Positions 23,678-35,403 of a DNA stretch of 64,000 nt are shown in pieces (the first letter of the stretch is position 1; each line of letters opens with the position of its first letter). The notes under the pieces were generated by a model. That model did no database searches and was not told where the DNA came from. It was given only the letters and a program-made list of their open reading frames with translations. The DNA is taken from the NCBI RefSeq assembly GCF_003966155.1, contig NZ_RXNS01000012.1, forward strand, positions 62,001 through 126,000, read 5' to 3'. Origin of the DNA: Halomonas nitroreducens. Lineage in GTDB: Bacteria > Pseudomonadota > Gammaproteobacteria > Pseudomonadales > Halomonadaceae. Position numbers and translations under genes: made by a program.

Positions 23678-24835
23678 ATGAGCGCACCCGTCTATCTCGA
23701 TTACGCCGCCACCACCCCCGTCGACCCCCGGGTCGCCGAGGTCATGAGTCGCCACCTCACCCTGGACGGCGTCTTCGCCAATCCGGCCTCGCGCAGCCAC
23801 ATGCCAGGCTGGCAGGCCGAGCAGGCCGTGGAGGGCGCGCGTCGTCAGGTCGCCGACCTGATCGGCGCCGATCCCCGCGAGATCGTCTGGACCAGCGGCG
23901 CCACCGAGGCCGACAACCTGGCCCTGATCGGCTTCATGCGCGCCAACCGGGCCCGGGGCCGGCACCTGGTGACCTCGATCATCGAGCACAAGGCCGTGGT
24001 CGACACCGCCAAGGCTCTGGAGCAGGAAGGCTTCGAGGTCTCCTGGCTGACCCCGGAGCGCGACGGGCGGGTGACGCCCGAGGCCCTGCGGGCGGCCATG
24101 CGCGAGGACACGGCACTGGTGTCACTGATGGCCGTGAACAACGAACTCGGCAGCATCCATGACGTGGCGGCGCTGGCCGAGGTCGCCCACGCCGGGGGCG
24201 CGGTCTTCCACGTCGATGCGGCCCAGGCGGTGGGACGGGTCCCGCTGGACGTGGCACGCCTCGGCATCGACCTGATGTCGCTGTCCGGCCACAAGGCCTA
24301 CGGGCCCAAGGGTGTCGGCGCCCTCTACGTAAGACGCAGCCCGGACATCCGCCTCGAGGCGCTGATCCACGGTGGCGGCCACGAGCGGGGCATGCGCTCG
24401 GGGACCCTGCCCACCCACCAGATCGCCGGCATGGGCGAGGCCTTCGCCATCGCCGGCCGCGAGGGCGAGGCCGACCAGGCCCGGATCCTGGCGCTGCGCG
24501 ATCGGCTACTGGCCGGGCTCGAGGACCTCGACGGCATCCGCCACAACAGCGTCGTCGAGACCGCGGTGCCCAACATCCTCAACCTGGCCTTCGAGGGAGT
24601 CGATGGCGAGTCGCTGCTGATGGCCCTGCGCGATATCGCACTGTCCACCGGCTCGGCCTGCAACTCGGCCAGTGTCGAGCCATCCTATGTACTGAAGGGC
24701 ATCGGCGTGCCGCGTCGCCTGGCGCTCGCCTCGCTGCGCTTCAGCTTCGGCCGCTTCACCACCGAGGCCGATATCGACCGGGCGCTGGAGGCGCTGCGCC
24801 ACGCCCTGATCGGGCTGCGCCGCAAGACGCCTTGA
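23678..24835 (+). CDS. iscS: Cysteine desulfurase IscS
   Basis: The 385-residue PLP enzyme takes sulfur from cysteine for Fe-S clusters and thiolated tRNAs. It begins with VYLDYAATTPVDPRV. The PLP lysine lies in SLSGHKAYGPKG, and the persulfide-forming Cys in STGSACNSASVEPSYVL. It is slightly shorter than E. coli IscS (404) and lacks the C-terminal tail that docks IscU, in keeping with the absence of iscU here. The last point is an inference. Confidence 0.95.
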   Translation: MSAPVYLDYAATTPVDPRVAEVMSRHLTLDGVFANPASRSHMPGWQAEQAVEGARRQVADLIGADPREIVWTSGATEADNLALIGFMRANRARGRHLVTSIIEHKAVVDTAKALEQEGFEVSWLTPERDGRVTPEALRAAMREDTALVSLMAVNNELGSIHDVAALAEVAHAGGAVFHVDAAQAVGRVPLDVARLGIDLMSLSGHKAYGPKGVGALYVRRSPDIRLEALIHGGGHERGMRSGTLPTHQIAGMGEAFAIAGREGEADQARILALRDRLLAGLEDLDGIRHNSVVETAVPNILNLAFEGVDGESLLMALRDIALSTGSACNSASVEPSYVLKGIGVPRRLALASLRFSFGRFTTEADIDRALEALRHALIGLRRKTP

Positions 24836-24861
24836 CCCCATCACGCATGCAGGAGACCACC

Positions 24862-25188
24862 ATGTCGCATCTTTCGATCACCACTGCCGCCGCCGAGCAG
24901 ATCCGTCGGGTGCTCGACGAGCGCGGGCACGGCCTGGGCCTGCGGGTCACGGTCAAGCCCAGCGGCTGCTCGGGCTACAGCTACGTCCTCGACTTCGCCG
25001 ACGAGGCCGCCAACGACGACGTGGCCTTCGAGGAGCACGGCGTCAGGGTCTATGTCGCTCCCGAGGCCCTGGAGATGCTCGACGGCAGCGAGGTCGACTA
25101 CGTCTCCGAGGGCCTGAACCGCTACTTCCGCTTCCGCAACCCCAACGTCAAGGACGAGTGCGGCTGCGGCGAAAGCTTCAGCGTCTGA
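24862..25188 (+). CDS. iscA: A-type Fe-S carrier IscA
   Basis: The 108-residue carrier shows the three conserved cysteines: Cys36 in PSGCSGYSY, and Cys100 and Cys102 in DECGCGESFSV. It delivers clusters to target proteins. It follows iscS directly; iscU, hscB, hscA, fdx and iscX, which normally surround it, are missing before ndk. Confidence 0.93.
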   Translation: MSHLSITTAAAEQIRRVLDERGHGLGLRVTVKPSGCSGYSYVLDFADEAANDDVAFEEHGVRVYVAPEALEMLDGSEVDYVSEGLNRYFRFRNPNVKDECGCGESFSV

Positions 25189-25203
25189 GCCCGCCGGGCG
25201 CGA

Positions 25204-25233
25204 TTGTCCATTGCCGCCCCGGGGCGGTATACT
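25204..25233 (+). promoter_or_regulatory. Promoter of ndk
   Basis: TTGTCC (25204-25209), an 18-base spacer and TATACT (25228-25233) lie just after iscA. Transcription would start near 25240 and give a leader of about 110 bases with a strong hairpin. Confidence 0.6.
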
Positions 25234-25278
25234 CTGCGCCCAGTCGGCGCCCGGCGCCGGACCGCACCATACCGATGC

Positions 25279-25313
25279 CTCGCGCCGCCCCGGCCCTCCC
25301 GGGGCGGCGCGAG
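25279..25313 (+). other. Hairpin in the ndk leader
   Basis: CTCGCGCCGCCCCG and CGGGGCGGCGCGAG form 14 perfect pairs around a seven-base loop, 41 bases before the ndk start. No T-run follows. It may stabilise the message or attenuate read-through from iscA. Confidence 0.6.
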
Positions 25314-25353
25314 GTTGTACCGCTCGAACCTTCCCAGACTGGAGACATGCCCC

Positions 25354-25782
25354 ATGGCTACCGAACGCACCCTGTCCATCATCAAGCCCGACGCCGTCGC
25401 CAAGAACGTCATCGGCGAAATCGAGAGCCGCTTCGAGAAGGCCGGCCTCAAGATCGTCGCCGCCAAGATGCTCCAGCTGTCCCAGGAGCAGGCCGAAGGC
25501 TTCTATGCCGAGCACAAGGAGCGTCCCTTCTTCGGTGACCTGGTCGGCTTCATGACCTCCGGTCCGGTGGTCGTGCAGGTACTGGAAGGCGAGAACGCCA
25601 TCGCCGCCAACCGCGACCTGATGGGCGCCACCAACCCGAAGGAAGCCGAGGCAGGCACCATCCGCGCCGACTTCGCCCAGTCCATCGACGCCAACGCCGT
25701 CCACGGCTCCGACTCGCCGGAATCCGCGGCTCGCGAGATCGCCTATTTCTTCGAGGACAGCGAGATCTGCCCGCGCGGCTGA
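25354..25782 (+). CDS. ndk: Nucleoside diphosphate kinase
   Basis: The 142-residue enzyme balances nucleoside triphosphates. It begins [20 protein letters not shown], and the phosphohistidine lies in [12 protein letters not shown]. Length and motifs are standard. ndk follows the isc genes, as in Pseudomonas, and precedes rlmN. Confidence 0.97.
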   Translation: MATERTLSIIKPDAVAKNVIGEIESRFEKAGLKIVAAKMLQLSQEQAEGFYAEHKERPFFGDLVGFMTSGPVVVQVLEGENAIAANRDLMGATNPKEAEAGTIRADFAQSIDANAVHGSDSPESAAREIAYFFEDSEICPRG

Positions 25783-25842
25783 TCGCCTGTCATCGGCGGG
25801 GGTGCCCCACCCCCGCTCGGCCCCACCGACCCGCTGACTGCC

Positions 25843-26970
25843 ATGACCGCCACCACTGCTCCGCAACGCACCAACCTGCTCGGCATGACGCGCGAGGAGA
25901 TGGAAGCCTTCTTCCTCTCCATCGGCGAGAAGAAGTTCCGTGCCTCGCAGGTGATGAAATGGATCCATCACGAGGGCTGCGCCGACTTCGCGGCCATGAC
26001 CAACCTCTCCAAGGCGCTGCGCACGCGCCTGGCCGAGGTCGCCGAGATCCGCGGCCCGGGCGTGGTCTACGAAGGCACCTCCAGCGACGGTACCCGCAAG
26101 TGGGTGCTGGAAGTGGAGGACGGCAGCTACGTGGAGACCGTGCTGATCCCGGCCGAGAACGGCAAGCGCCGGACCCTGTGCGTGTCCTCCCAGGTCGGCT
26201 GCTCGCTGGACTGCAGCTTCTGCTCCACCGGCAAGCAGGGCTTCCAGCGCAACCTCACCGCCGCCGAGATCATCGGCCAGGTGTGGGTCGCCAGCAACAG
26301 CTTCGGGGCGCGCAAGGACACCGCCAACCGCCCGGTCACCAACGTGGTGATGATGGGCATGGGCGAGCCGCTGCTGAACTATGACAACGTCGTGCCGGCC
26401 ATGAAGCTGATGCTCGACGACAACGGCTACGGTCTCTCCAAGCGCCGCGTCACCCTCTCCACCTCCGGGGTGGTGCCGATGCTCGACCGCCTCGGCGACG
26501 AGCTCGACGTGAGCCTGGCCATCTCGCTGCATGCCGCCAACGACGAGCTGCGCAACGAGCTGGTGCCGCTCAACCGCAAGTACAACATCCGCACCCTGCT
26601 CGACGCCTGCCAGCGTTACCTGGCCAAGTGCGACGACACGCGGATGGTCACCGTCGAGTACACGGTGATCAAGGGCGTCAACGACCAGCAGGAACATGCC
26701 CGTGAACTCGCGGCGCTGCTCGAGGAGCTGCCCTGCAAGATCAACCTGATCCCCTTCAACCCTTTCCCCCATTCGGGCTACGAGAAGCCGTCGCGCAACC
26801 AGGTGATGCGCTTCCAGCAGTGGCTCTATGAGCTCGGCTACACGGCGCCGATCCGCTCCACCCGCGGCGACGATATCGATGCTGCCTGCGGCCAGCTGGT
26901 CGGCCGCGTCAAGGATCGCACCCGTCGCCATGAGCGCTATATCCAGTCGATCCAGCTCGACGCCGACTGA
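25843..26970 (+). CDS. rlmN: Dual-specificity 23S rRNA/tRNA adenine C2-methyltransferase
   Basis: The 375-residue radical SAM enzyme methylates A2503 of 23S rRNA and A37 of some tRNAs. The cluster motif CSLDCSFC (CxxxCxxC) is clear, with [12 protein letters not shown], and the catalytic cysteine near the end lies in [10 protein letters not shown]. Length is typical. Confidence 0.97.
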   Translation: MTATTAPQRTNLLGMTREEMEAFFLSIGEKKFRASQVMKWIHHEGCADFAAMTNLSKALRTRLAEVAEIRGPGVVYEGTSSDGTRKWVLEVEDGSYVETVLIPAENGKRRTLCVSSQVGCSLDCSFCSTGKQGFQRNLTAAEIIGQVWVASNSFGARKDTANRPVTNVVMMGMGEPLLNYDNVVPAMKLMLDDNGYGLSKRRVTLSTSGVVPMLDRLGDELDVSLAISLHAANDELRNELVPLNRKYNIRTLLDACQRYLAKCDDTRMVTVEYTVIKGVNDQQEHARELAALLEELPCKINLIPFNPFPHSGYEKPSRNQVMRFQQWLYELGYTAPIRSTRGDDIDAACGQLVGRVKDRTRRHERYIQSIQLDAD

Positions 26971-26982
26971 GCCGGGGGTACC

Positions 26983-27011
26983 TTGACTTCAACTGGGCAC
27001 GACGCTTTGAT
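26983..27011 (+). promoter_or_regulatory. Candidate promoter for pilF-rodZ-ispG
   Basis: TTGACT (26983-26988), 17 bases, and TTTGAT (27006-27011) lie right after rlmN. A T-run (27021-27026) with GC-rich flanks follows and could be a weak attenuator. Confidence 0.45.
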
Positions 27012-27089
27012 GGTCGGGCCTTTTTTCACCACCGGCCCGGCACCCCACGCCCCGCGCGGAGGGCGGTGCCCGCCACCAGAGAGGATGCC

Positions 27090-27833
27090 ATGCCCCGTCG
27101 CCCGCGCCTGCCCGGATTCCGACACCTGCCCGTCACCGTCCTCCTGGCCAGCGCGCTGTGGCTGACCGGCTGTGCCGCCCAGCCCGGCGCGAGCACGCCG
27201 GCCACGCCGGAGACGGCCGACCCCGTGGCGGCCTATACCCGCCTCGGCGTGGCCTATCTCGAGCGCAATAACCTGCCCCGAGCCCTGTCGGCGCTGGACC
27301 GCGCCCTGGAGCTGGACCCCGAGGCCCCCGAGGCCCTGCAGGCCATGGCCATGGTCTACCAGCGGCAGGGCGAGACGGCCCTGGCCGACGAGACCTTTCG
27401 CCAGGCATTGCGCAGCGCCCCGGACCTGACCCGGGCGCGCAACAACTATGCCGCCTTCCTGTATGATCAGGGACGCATCCGCGAGGCCTGTCAACAGCTC
27501 GAGCAGGCCACCGAAGACACCCAGTACGCCAACCGGGCCCAGCTGTTCACCAACCTCGGTCAGTGTCAGCGGGAGCTCGGTGACACCCAGGCCGCGCGCG
27601 AGAGCCTGGAGCGCGCCCGGAGCATCGATCCGCGACGGCCCGGCAGCTACCTGCGCCTGGCCGAGCTCGAATACGAGCAGGGCAACTATGCCCGGGCCGA
27701 GCGCGAGCTCGAGAGCTACCGGCGCCTGGCCGGCACCACGCCGGCGGCCCGCCGCCTGGCCCGCGACATCGCCCAGGCCCGGGGAGGCCAGGTCGATGCG
27801 CCCTCACTGGATGCTTCCCGTGGCGCGCCCTGA
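27090..27833 (+). CDS. pilF: Type IV pilus assembly lipoprotein PilF/PilW
   Basis: The 247-residue lipoprotein (lipobox WLTGC) contains about five TPR repeats, for example AYTRLGVAYLERNNLPRALS and EALQAMAMVYQRQGETALAD. PilF pilots the secretin PilQ to the outer membrane. The start at 27090 follows GAGAGGA. The order rlmN-pilF-rodZ-ispG is conserved in gammaproteobacteria and supports the call. Confidence 0.92.
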   Translation: MPRRPRLPGFRHLPVTVLLASALWLTGCAAQPGASTPATPETADPVAAYTRLGVAYLERNNLPRALSALDRALELDPEAPEALQAMAMVYQRQGETALADETFRQALRSAPDLTRARNNYAAFLYDQGRIREACQQLEQATEDTQYANRAQLFTNLGQCQRELGDTQAARESLERARSIDPRRPGSYLRLAELEYEQGNYARAERELESYRRLAGTTPAARRLARDIAQARGGQVDAPSLDASRGAP

Positions 27834-27865
27834 CCCCCGAGAATTTCAATGAAGGATGCCACGCC

Positions 27866-28885
27866 ATGAGCGACACCCATTCACAGGAGCCCGATGCCTT
27901 CGCTCCCCAGGCCTCGCCGGGCGAGCTGCTGCGACGCGAGCGCGAGGCCATGGAGCTGTCACGCGACGAGGTCGCCGAGGCCCTGAACCTGCGCCCGGCC
28001 GTGATCGATGGCCTGGAGCGGGACAGCTACGAGGAGGTGCCGATCGTCACCTATCGGCGCGGCTACCTGCGCAGCTACGCGAACCTGCTGGGCATCGACG
28101 CCGACCAGGTGCTGGCCGCCTACCAAGCACGCTTCGGCAGTGACGACGCGGAGCGCAAGGTGACGCCGGTCCACGTGGTCAACAAGCCGCCCTCGCGACT
28201 CGGCGCCTGGATGTTTCGCCTGGCCACCCTGGTGGTCATCGCCGGCCTGGTCGGCCTGACGCTGATGTGGTGGCAGAGCCGCGGCGGCAGCCAGCCGCCC
28301 ACCCCCGGCGACAATGCCCCGGTGGCCGTGGACAGCCTCGACGGCACCACCACCATCACCGAGGGCGGCGGCGAGCCGGCCCTGGCCGAGGCGACCGCCA
28401 GCCCCGCAGCCAGGGATGAAGCGACCGCCAGCGAGGCGCCCGGCGCCGACGCGGCCTCGGCCGAGACAGCCTCGACGGAGGCCCCGTCCACGCCTGCTGC
28501 CGATGCCGATGCCGATGCCGATGCCGAGCCAGCAACCACGCCGGCAGGCGATGTCGCCACGCCCGAGCCCTCCGAGGACGAGACCACTGCCGCCGAGGCG
28601 GATACCGCCCCCGAGCCGGCCGGCGAGGCCCCGGCGCCCGACGCCGGCGTGCTGCGCCTGACCTTCAACGAGCAGTCCTGGACCGAGATCTTCGACGCCA
28701 GCAACGAACGCGTCTTCGTCGGCCTGCAGGAACCCGGCACCACGGCGCGCGTCGAAGGCGAACCGCCCTTCCGCCTGACCGTGGGCAACGCCACCGGCGT
28801 CGAGCTGGTCTGGCGCGGCGAGACCGTGGACCTGGGGTCGCGCGCCGGTGCCAACAACGTTGCCCGTTTCACTCTGGGAGAATGA
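27866..28885 (+). CDS. rodZ: Cytoskeletal membrane protein RodZ
   Basis: The 339-residue protein links MreB to the membrane and helps keep cell shape. It has an N-terminal HTH (about 19-85, [20 protein letters not shown]), a basic juxtamembrane stretch, one membrane segment (about 116-132, [16 protein letters not shown]), a long acidic Ala/Glu/Thr/Pro linker with Ala-Asp repeats, and a C-terminal beta domain ([18 protein letters not shown]). All match RodZ. Confidence 0.94.
   Translation: MSDTHSQEPDAFAPQASPGELLRREREAMELSRDEVAEALNLRPAVIDGLERDSYEEVPIVTYRRGYLRSYANLLGIDADQVLAAYQARFGSDDAERKVTPVHVVNKPPSRLGAWMFRLATLVVIAGLVGLTLMWWQSRGGSQPPTPGDNAPVAVDSLDGTTTITEGGGEPALAEATASPAARDEATASEAPGADAASAETASTEAPSTPAADADADADAEPATTPAGDVATPEPSEDETTAAEADTAPEPAGEAPAPDAGVLRLTFNEQSWTEIFDASNERVFVGLQEPGTTARVEGEPPFRLTVGNATGVELVWRGETVDLGSRAGANNVARFTLGE
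28499..28528 (+). repeat. Hexanucleotide tandem repeat in rodZ
   Basis: Five units of GCCGAT (the last imperfect) encode an Ala-Asp run in the periplasmic linker of RodZ. The unit keeps the frame, so copy-number change alters only linker length. Confidence 0.8.
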
Positions 28886-28895
28886 GTCCGAGATC

Positions 28896-30011
28896 ATGCA
28901 CGCACCATCGCCCATCACCAGACGCCACTCGCGGCGCATCCATGTCGGCAACGTCCCGGTCGGGGGCGGCGCCCCGATCTCCGTCCAGAGCATGACCAAC
29001 ACCGACACCCTGGACGTGGCCGCTACCGTGGCCCAGATCCGCCAGCTGGAGAACGCCGGCGCCGATATCGTTCGCGTCTCGGTGCCCAGCATGGACGCCG
29101 CCGAGGCCTTCGGCCGCATCAAGCGCGAGGTGCAGGTCCCGCTGGTCGCGGATATCCACTTCGACTACCGGATCGCCCTGCGCGTCGCCGAACTGGGCGT
29201 CGACTGCCTGCGCATCAACCCCGGCAACATCGGCCGCGAGGATCGCGTGCAGGCGGTCGTCAGTGCCGCCCGGGACAATGGCATCCCGATCCGCATCGGC
29301 GTCAATGCCGGCTCGCTGGAGAAGGACCTGCAGAAGAAGTACGGCGAGCCCACCCCGGCGGCCCTGGTCGAGTCCGCGATGCGCCATATCGACCACCTGG
29401 AGCGCCTCGGCTTCCCCGACTTCAAGGTCAGCGTCAAGGCCTCCGATGTGTTCATGGCCGTGGCCGCCTACCGCGAGCTGGCGGGCCGCATCGAACAGCC
29501 ACTGCACCTCGGCATCACCGAGGCCGGCGGGCTGCGCTCGGGCACAGTCAAGTCATCCATCGGCCTGGGCATGCTGCTGATGGACGGTATCGGCGATACC
29601 ATCCGGGTCTCGCTGGCCGCCGATCCGGTCGAGGAGATCAAGGTCGGCTTCGACATGCTCAAGAGCCTGCGGCTGCGGGCCAAGGGTATCAATTTCGTCG
29701 CCTGCCCCAGCTGCTCGCGCCAGAACTTCGATGTCATTGGCACCATGAATGCCCTGGAAGAGCGTCTGGAAGACGTCCTGACCCCGCTCGATGTCTCGGT
29801 CATCGGCTGTGTGGTCAACGGCCCCGGCGAGGCCAAGGAAAGCGACATCGGCCTGACCGGCGGTGACCCGGCCAACCTCGTCTACATCGACGGCAAGCCG
29901 GCCAGCAAGCTGCGCAACGACCACCTGGTCGACGACCTGGAGCGGCTGATCCGCGACAAGGTCCGAGAGAAGCAGCAGGCCGAACAGGACGTCATCGCCC
30001 GGGACGCCTGA
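28896..30011 (+). CDS. ispG: 4-hydroxy-3-methylbut-2-enyl-diphosphate synthase
   Basis: The 371-residue enzyme performs the sixth step of the MEP isoprenoid pathway and uses a 4Fe-4S cluster. Ligand cysteines lie in [13 protein letters not shown] and [16 protein letters not shown]. The start at [20 protein letters not shown] fits the family. It lies between rodZ and hisS, the usual order. Confidence 0.97.
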   Translation: MHAPSPITRRHSRRIHVGNVPVGGGAPISVQSMTNTDTLDVAATVAQIRQLENAGADIVRVSVPSMDAAEAFGRIKREVQVPLVADIHFDYRIALRVAELGVDCLRINPGNIGREDRVQAVVSAARDNGIPIRIGVNAGSLEKDLQKKYGEPTPAALVESAMRHIDHLERLGFPDFKVSVKASDVFMAVAAYRELAGRIEQPLHLGITEAGGLRSGTVKSSIGLGMLLMDGIGDTIRVSLAADPVEEIKVGFDMLKSLRLRAKGINFVACPSCSRQNFDVIGTMNALEERLEDVLTPLDVSVIGCVVNGPGEAKESDIGLTGGDPANLVYIDGKPASKLRNDHLVDDLERLIRDKVREKQQAEQDVIARDA

Positions 30012-30039
30012 TCCCGACGACCCTCTCAAGGAGCAAGCA

Positions 30040-31335
<1,296 letters not shown>

Positions 31336-31364
31336 CGGCCCGCGGACAGCAAAGGAGACCGCCC

Positions 31365-32024
31365 GTGGCGGAGCTGAGAACCGAAGAAGAGCAGCTGGAA
31401 GCCATCAAGCGCTGGTGGAAGGAAAACGGCACCTCGCTGGTCGTCGGCGCGGTGATCGCCGCCGCCGGGGTCTTCGGCTGGAAGGCCTGGCAGGACTACC
31501 AGACCGGCCAGGCCGAGGCCGCCTCACAGCGCTACCAGCAGCTGCTCACCCTGAGTGGCCAGGACGCACTCGACGAGGCCGCCCGCCAGCAGGCCGATGA
31601 CCTGGTGACGACCCTCACCGAGGACCACGGCGATAGCCTCTATGCCGACCTGGCCCGGCTGCTGGACGCCCGCCTGGCCGTGCAGGCCGGCGATACCGCC
31701 GCCGCCCGCACCGCCCTGGAGGGGCTGATCGACGAGAGCCCTCGCCCCTACCTGCAGGGCCTGGCGCGGCTGCGCCTGGCCCGCCTGCAGCTCGCCGCCG
31801 ACGACGCCGAGGCGGCGCTGGCCTCCCTGGACGGCGAGATCCCCGCGCCCCTGGCCGCCCAGCGGGCCGATATTCGCGGCGATGCCCACCTGGCGCTCGG
31901 CGACCGCGAGGCGGCCCGTGACGCCTGGCGCGAGGCGCTCAGCCTGTCCGAGGCGAGCGACCAGCCGCTTTATGGCGTGCAACTCAAGCTGGATGACCTG
32001 GGCGTCGAGGAGACCACCTCATGA
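31365..32024 (+). CDS. yfgM: YfgM family ancillary SecYEG chaperone-type protein
   Basis: The 219-residue protein has one N-terminal membrane segment (about 24-40, SLVVGAVIAAAGVFGWKAWQ) after a charged start (AELRTEEEQLEAIKRWWKEN), then a periplasmic TPR-like domain. YfgM works with PpiD at the translocon. Start is GTG 31365 after AAAGGAGA. It overlaps bamB by four bases. Confidence 0.92.
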   Translation: MAELRTEEEQLEAIKRWWKENGTSLVVGAVIAAAGVFGWKAWQDYQTGQAEAASQRYQQLLTLSGQDALDEAARQQADDLVTTLTEDHGDSLYADLARLLDARLAVQAGDTAAARTALEGLIDESPRPYLQGLARLRLARLQLAADDAEAALASLDGEIPAPLAAQRADIRGDAHLALGDREAARDAWREALSLSEASDQPLYGVQLKLDDLGVEETTS

Positions 32025-33169
32025 AAGCGAGCTTCATGATCGCCGCCACCGCGGCGCTGGGCCTGCTGGCCGGCTGTGCCGGCCAGGTGGAGCCCCAGTA
32101 CCCGCCGAAGGAGCTGCAGGACACCGCGGGCACCACCTCTGCCGAGACGCTGTGGCACGAGCAGGTCGGCGACGGCCTGGGTCTGGGCGGCTATCCCCTG
32201 TCGCCAGCCCGGGACGGTGACGTCATCTTCGCCGCCGACCAGCATGGCCTGGTCCAGGCCCGGGATGCGAGCAGTGGCGAGACTCGCTGGACCGTCGAGC
32301 TTTCCGCCGGCGCCTCCAGCGGCCTGACCGCCGTGGCCGACCGCGTCTACCTGGGCACCCGCAACGGCGAGGTCCTGGCCCTCGATCAGGCCGACGGCAA
32401 GGTGCTGTGGCGCACCCGGGTCAGCAGCGAGGTGCTGGCCGCGCCCCAGGCCAACCGCGAGCTGCTGGTGGTCCAGGCCGTGGACGGCAAGGTCACCGCC
32501 CTGGATCGCGAGAGCGGCGCCGAACGCTGGGTCTACAGTGCCTCGCGCCCGTCGCTGACCCTGCGCAGCACCGGCACCCCCCGGGTGATCGACCAGGTCA
32601 CCTTCGCCGGCCTGGCCAACGGCCGCCTGGTCACCCTCGACAATCGCGTGGGCCAGCCCCTCTGGGAGCGCCGCATCGCCACGCCCGAGGGCCGCAGCGA
32701 GATCGAGCGCCTGGTCGACCTGGCCGGTCAGCCGATCCTGACCCAGGACGGCCGGCTCTTCGTCACCAGCTACAACGGCCGCCTGGTGGCCCTCGAGGCC
32801 ACCACCGGCGAGATCCTCTGGTCCCGCGACGTCTCCAGCTACCGCACCCCGGTGCTGGTCGGCGACTTCCTGTTCGTGGTTGACGAGGCCAGTCACCTGG
32901 TAGCCCTGAACGCCGGCAACGGCGAGGAGCTGTGGCGTCTCGAGGCCCTCGAGGGCCGCGGGCTCACCGACCCGGCCTTCGCCGACGGCCGCCTGGTGCT
33001 GGGCGACTTCGAGGGCTACCTCCACTTTATCGATGCCCGTGAGGGCGCCCTCGTCGGTCGCACCGAGATCGACGGCTCCGGCATCAGCGTCCGCCCGCTC
33101 ACCGACGGCCGTCGCGTCTATGCCCTGGCCGACGACGGCAGCCTAGAGGCCCTGGAACTGCAACCATGA
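32021..33169 (+). CDS. bamB: Outer membrane assembly factor BamB
   Basis: The 382-residue lipoprotein (lipobox LLAGC) is an eight-bladed beta-propeller of PQQ-like repeats, for example [34 protein letters not shown] and [18 protein letters not shown]. It assists BamA in inserting outer membrane proteins. Order hisS-yfgM-bamB-der is conserved. Confidence 0.96.
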   Translation: MKASFMIAATAALGLLAGCAGQVEPQYPPKELQDTAGTTSAETLWHEQVGDGLGLGGYPLSPARDGDVIFAADQHGLVQARDASSGETRWTVELSAGASSGLTAVADRVYLGTRNGEVLALDQADGKVLWRTRVSSEVLAAPQANRELLVVQAVDGKVTALDRESGAERWVYSASRPSLTLRSTGTPRVIDQVTFAGLANGRLVTLDNRVGQPLWERRIATPEGRSEIERLVDLAGQPILTQDGRLFVTSYNGRLVALEATTGEILWSRDVSSYRTPVLVGDFLFVVDEASHLVALNAGNGEELWRLEALEGRGLTDPAFADGRLVLGDFEGYLHFIDAREGALVGRTEIDGSGISVRPLTDGRRVYALADDGSLEALELQP

Positions 33170-34569
33170 CCCCCGTGATCGCTCTGGTCGGCCGCCCCAA
33201 CGTGGGCAAGTCGACCCTGTTCAACCGCCTGACCCGCTCCCGCGACGCCCTGGTGGCCGACTTCCCGGGGCTGACCCGGGATCGCAAGTACGGCAACGGC
33301 GTGCTCGGCGGCAAGGCCTACACGGTGATCGACACCGGCGGCATCAGCGGCGACGAGGAAGGCATCGACGCGGCCATGGCCGAGCAGTCACTGCAGGCCA
33401 TCGACGAGGCCGACATCGTACTGTTCCTGGTCGACGGCCGCAGCGGCCTCAACGTGGCCGACGAGGCCATCGCCAACCATCTGCGCATCAACCAGAAGAA
33501 GACCTGGCTGGTGGTCAACAAGACCGACGGCCTGGAAGAGCACTCCGCCATGGCGGACTTCTGGCAGCTCGGCCTCGGCGACCCGCGGCCGATCGCCGCC
33601 GCCCATGGCCGCAACGTCACCGCGCTGATCGAGGAGGTGCTCACCCCTTTCCCCGAGCGCGACGAGGACATCCCCGCCGACACCGGCACCAAGGGCATCC
33701 GTATCGGGGTGATCGGCCGGCCCAACGTGGGCAAGTCGACCCTGGTCAATCGCCTGCTCGGCGAGGAGCGGGTGGTGGTCTTCGACGAGGCCGGCACCAC
33801 CCGGGACGCCATCGAGATTCCCTTCGAGCGCCGCGGCAAGCCCTACGTGCTGGTGGACACCGCCGGCGTGCGACGCCGCAAGAACGTCCGCGAGGTGGCC
33901 GAGAAGTTCTCGATCATCAAGACCCTGGAGGCCATCAAGGAGTGCCATGTCGCCATCATGGTGCTGGATGCCCGCAGCGGCCTGGTGGAGCAGGACCTGC
34001 ACCTGCTCGACTACGTGCTGACCAGCGGTCGCGCCCTGGTGCTGGCGGTCAACAAGTGGGACGGGCTGGAGAGCGAGGCCAAGGACAGGATGCGCACCGA
34101 GATCAAGCGCCGCCTGGGCTTCGCCGACTACGCCGAACTGCACTTCATCTCGGCGCTGCACGGCACCGGCGTGGGCGACCTCTACCCCTCGCTGGAACGG
34201 GCCTTCGCCTCCGCCAACAGCCACTGGTCCACCAACCGGCTGACCAACATCCTCCAGGACGCCGTGGAGCAGCACCAGCCACCGATGGTCAACGGCCGGC
34301 GCATCAAGCTGCGCATGGCCCACCAGGGCGGCAGCAACCCGCCGATCATCGTCGTCCACGGCAACCAGACGGACTCACTGCCCGAGGCCTACAAGCGCTA
34401 CCTGACCAACACCTTCCGCAAGGTGCTCAAGGTGCGCGGCACCCCGATGCGCTTCGAGTTCCGTTCGGGCAAGAATCCCTACGACAACCTGGCCGGCGCC
34501 AGCGACCGGGAGAAAGCCAAGAAGCGCGAGCTGGACCGCACCAAGGAGGCCCGCCGCGGCCGTCGCTGA
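33166..34569 (+). CDS. der: Ribosome-associated GTPase Der
   Basis: The 467-residue protein has two tandem GTPase domains, with P-loops [15 protein letters not shown] (about 8-22) and [15 protein letters not shown] (about 184-198). Each has its DTGG/DTAG and NKxD motifs. The C-terminal KH-like domain and basic tail bind the 50S subunit precursor. The start overlaps the bamB stop (ATGA). Confidence 0.97.
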   Translation: MTPVIALVGRPNVGKSTLFNRLTRSRDALVADFPGLTRDRKYGNGVLGGKAYTVIDTGGISGDEEGIDAAMAEQSLQAIDEADIVLFLVDGRSGLNVADEAIANHLRINQKKTWLVVNKTDGLEEHSAMADFWQLGLGDPRPIAAAHGRNVTALIEEVLTPFPERDEDIPADTGTKGIRIGVIGRPNVGKSTLVNRLLGEERVVVFDEAGTTRDAIEIPFERRGKPYVLVDTAGVRRRKNVREVAEKFSIIKTLEAIKECHVAIMVLDARSGLVEQDLHLLDYVLTSGRALVLAVNKWDGLESEAKDRMRTEIKRRLGFADYAELHFISALHGTGVGDLYPSLERAFASANSHWSTNRLTNILQDAVEQHQPPMVNGRRIKLRMAHQGGSNPPIIVVHGNQTDSLPEAYKRYLTNTFRKVLKVRGTPMRFEFRSGKNPYDNLAGASDREKAKKRELDRTKEARRGRR

Positions 34570-34598
34570 CACGCTCGCCAGCTCTGCCCCTCACCGCC

Positions 34599-34632
34599 CC
34601 GCCCGGTCCGTGCACGCTCACGGGCCGGGCGG
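34599..34632 (+). terminator. GC-rich hairpin after der
   Basis: CCGCCCGGTCCGTG and CACGGGCCGGGCGG pair over 14 positions with one T-G wobble around a six-base loop. Only TGTCGTC follows, not a T-run. It is the likely end of the long pilF-der transcript. The remaining bases to 34782 show nothing else clear. Confidence 0.5.
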
Positions 34633-34782
34633 TGTCGTCAGCGGTCGACAGCTTCGCCTCGGCGGCACGCCGAAGGCCCTCGCCGGCCCTTGACCCGCCA
34701 CGCCGGCACCCCTCAAATACGCCGCTCCTGCCACAGCGTTGACCGTGCGCAGAATCACCCTCGCCCCCACCGGAGACCCTCG

Positions 34783-35403
34783 ATGCGTTCCCGTTGCCTT
34801 CCACGCCGCTGGCGCCTGCTGGCTCCCCTCTGCCTGGCCGCCCTGCTCGGCGGCTGCCTGGCGCTGCCCCAGACCGGCCTGTTCGCCTTTCGCCTTGCGG
34901 TCACCTCGCTGGGCGTGGAGGAGGTGCGTATCGGCCCCTACGCCCTCGACGCCCGGCTGGATACCAGCGACCTCACCTCGCTGATCGCCTCGAGCCTGGG
35001 CGCGGGCAGCCTGCCGGTTCAGGCCACCCTGGCCCTGGGCCTCGGCCTGCCCGCCGGCATGCCGCCGGTGGAGATGGCCGGCTTCCGCTGGCGCCTGGAC
35101 GTGCCCGGCGCCGAGGCGCTGAGCGGTCGCTACCAGCAGGACGTGACCCTCAACGCCGCCAGCGATGCCAAGCTGCGCCTGCCCGTGGCCTTCGATGTGC
35201 TGGCCACGGACCGCCGTCGCCTGGCCCCGGTGGTGGAGCTCGCCAGCCAGCTCGCCCGCCGCGGCGAACTGCCCGCCGGCAGCGAGCTGGCGATCACCCC
35301 CGGCGACCTCCGCGGCCTCGGCATGACACTTCCCGCCGGCCTGCTGACCCCGACGATCCGCATGGCCGTGGGCGAGGACGGCGAGCTGGTGCCCCAGGGC
35401 TGA
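34783..35403 (+). CDS. Lipoprotein of unknown function (206 aa)
   Basis: A basic start and hydrophobic segment lead to a lipobox (LLGGC, cysteine at about 26). The mature part has the pattern of an LEA/WHy-like beta-sandwich lipoprotein (LAVTSLGVEEVRIGPYALDA, GFRWRLDVPGAEALSG), which suggests a family but does not prove it. GGAG precedes the ATG. It converges on the ATPase gene with no gap. Confidence 0.75.
   Translation: MRSRCLPRRWRLLAPLCLAALLGGCLALPQTGLFAFRLAVTSLGVEEVRIGPYALDARLDTSDLTSLIASSLGAGSLPVQATLALGLGLPAGMPPVEMAGFRWRLDVPGAEALSGRYQQDVTLNAASDAKLRLPVAFDVLATDRRRLAPVVELASQLARRGELPAGSELAITPGDLRGLGMTLPAGLLTPTIRMAVGEDGELVPQG

Noticed and set aside
24841..26931. 696-codon minus-strand open frame across iscA, ndk and rlmN
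   Set aside because: It is the shadow of three well-identified plus-strand genes.
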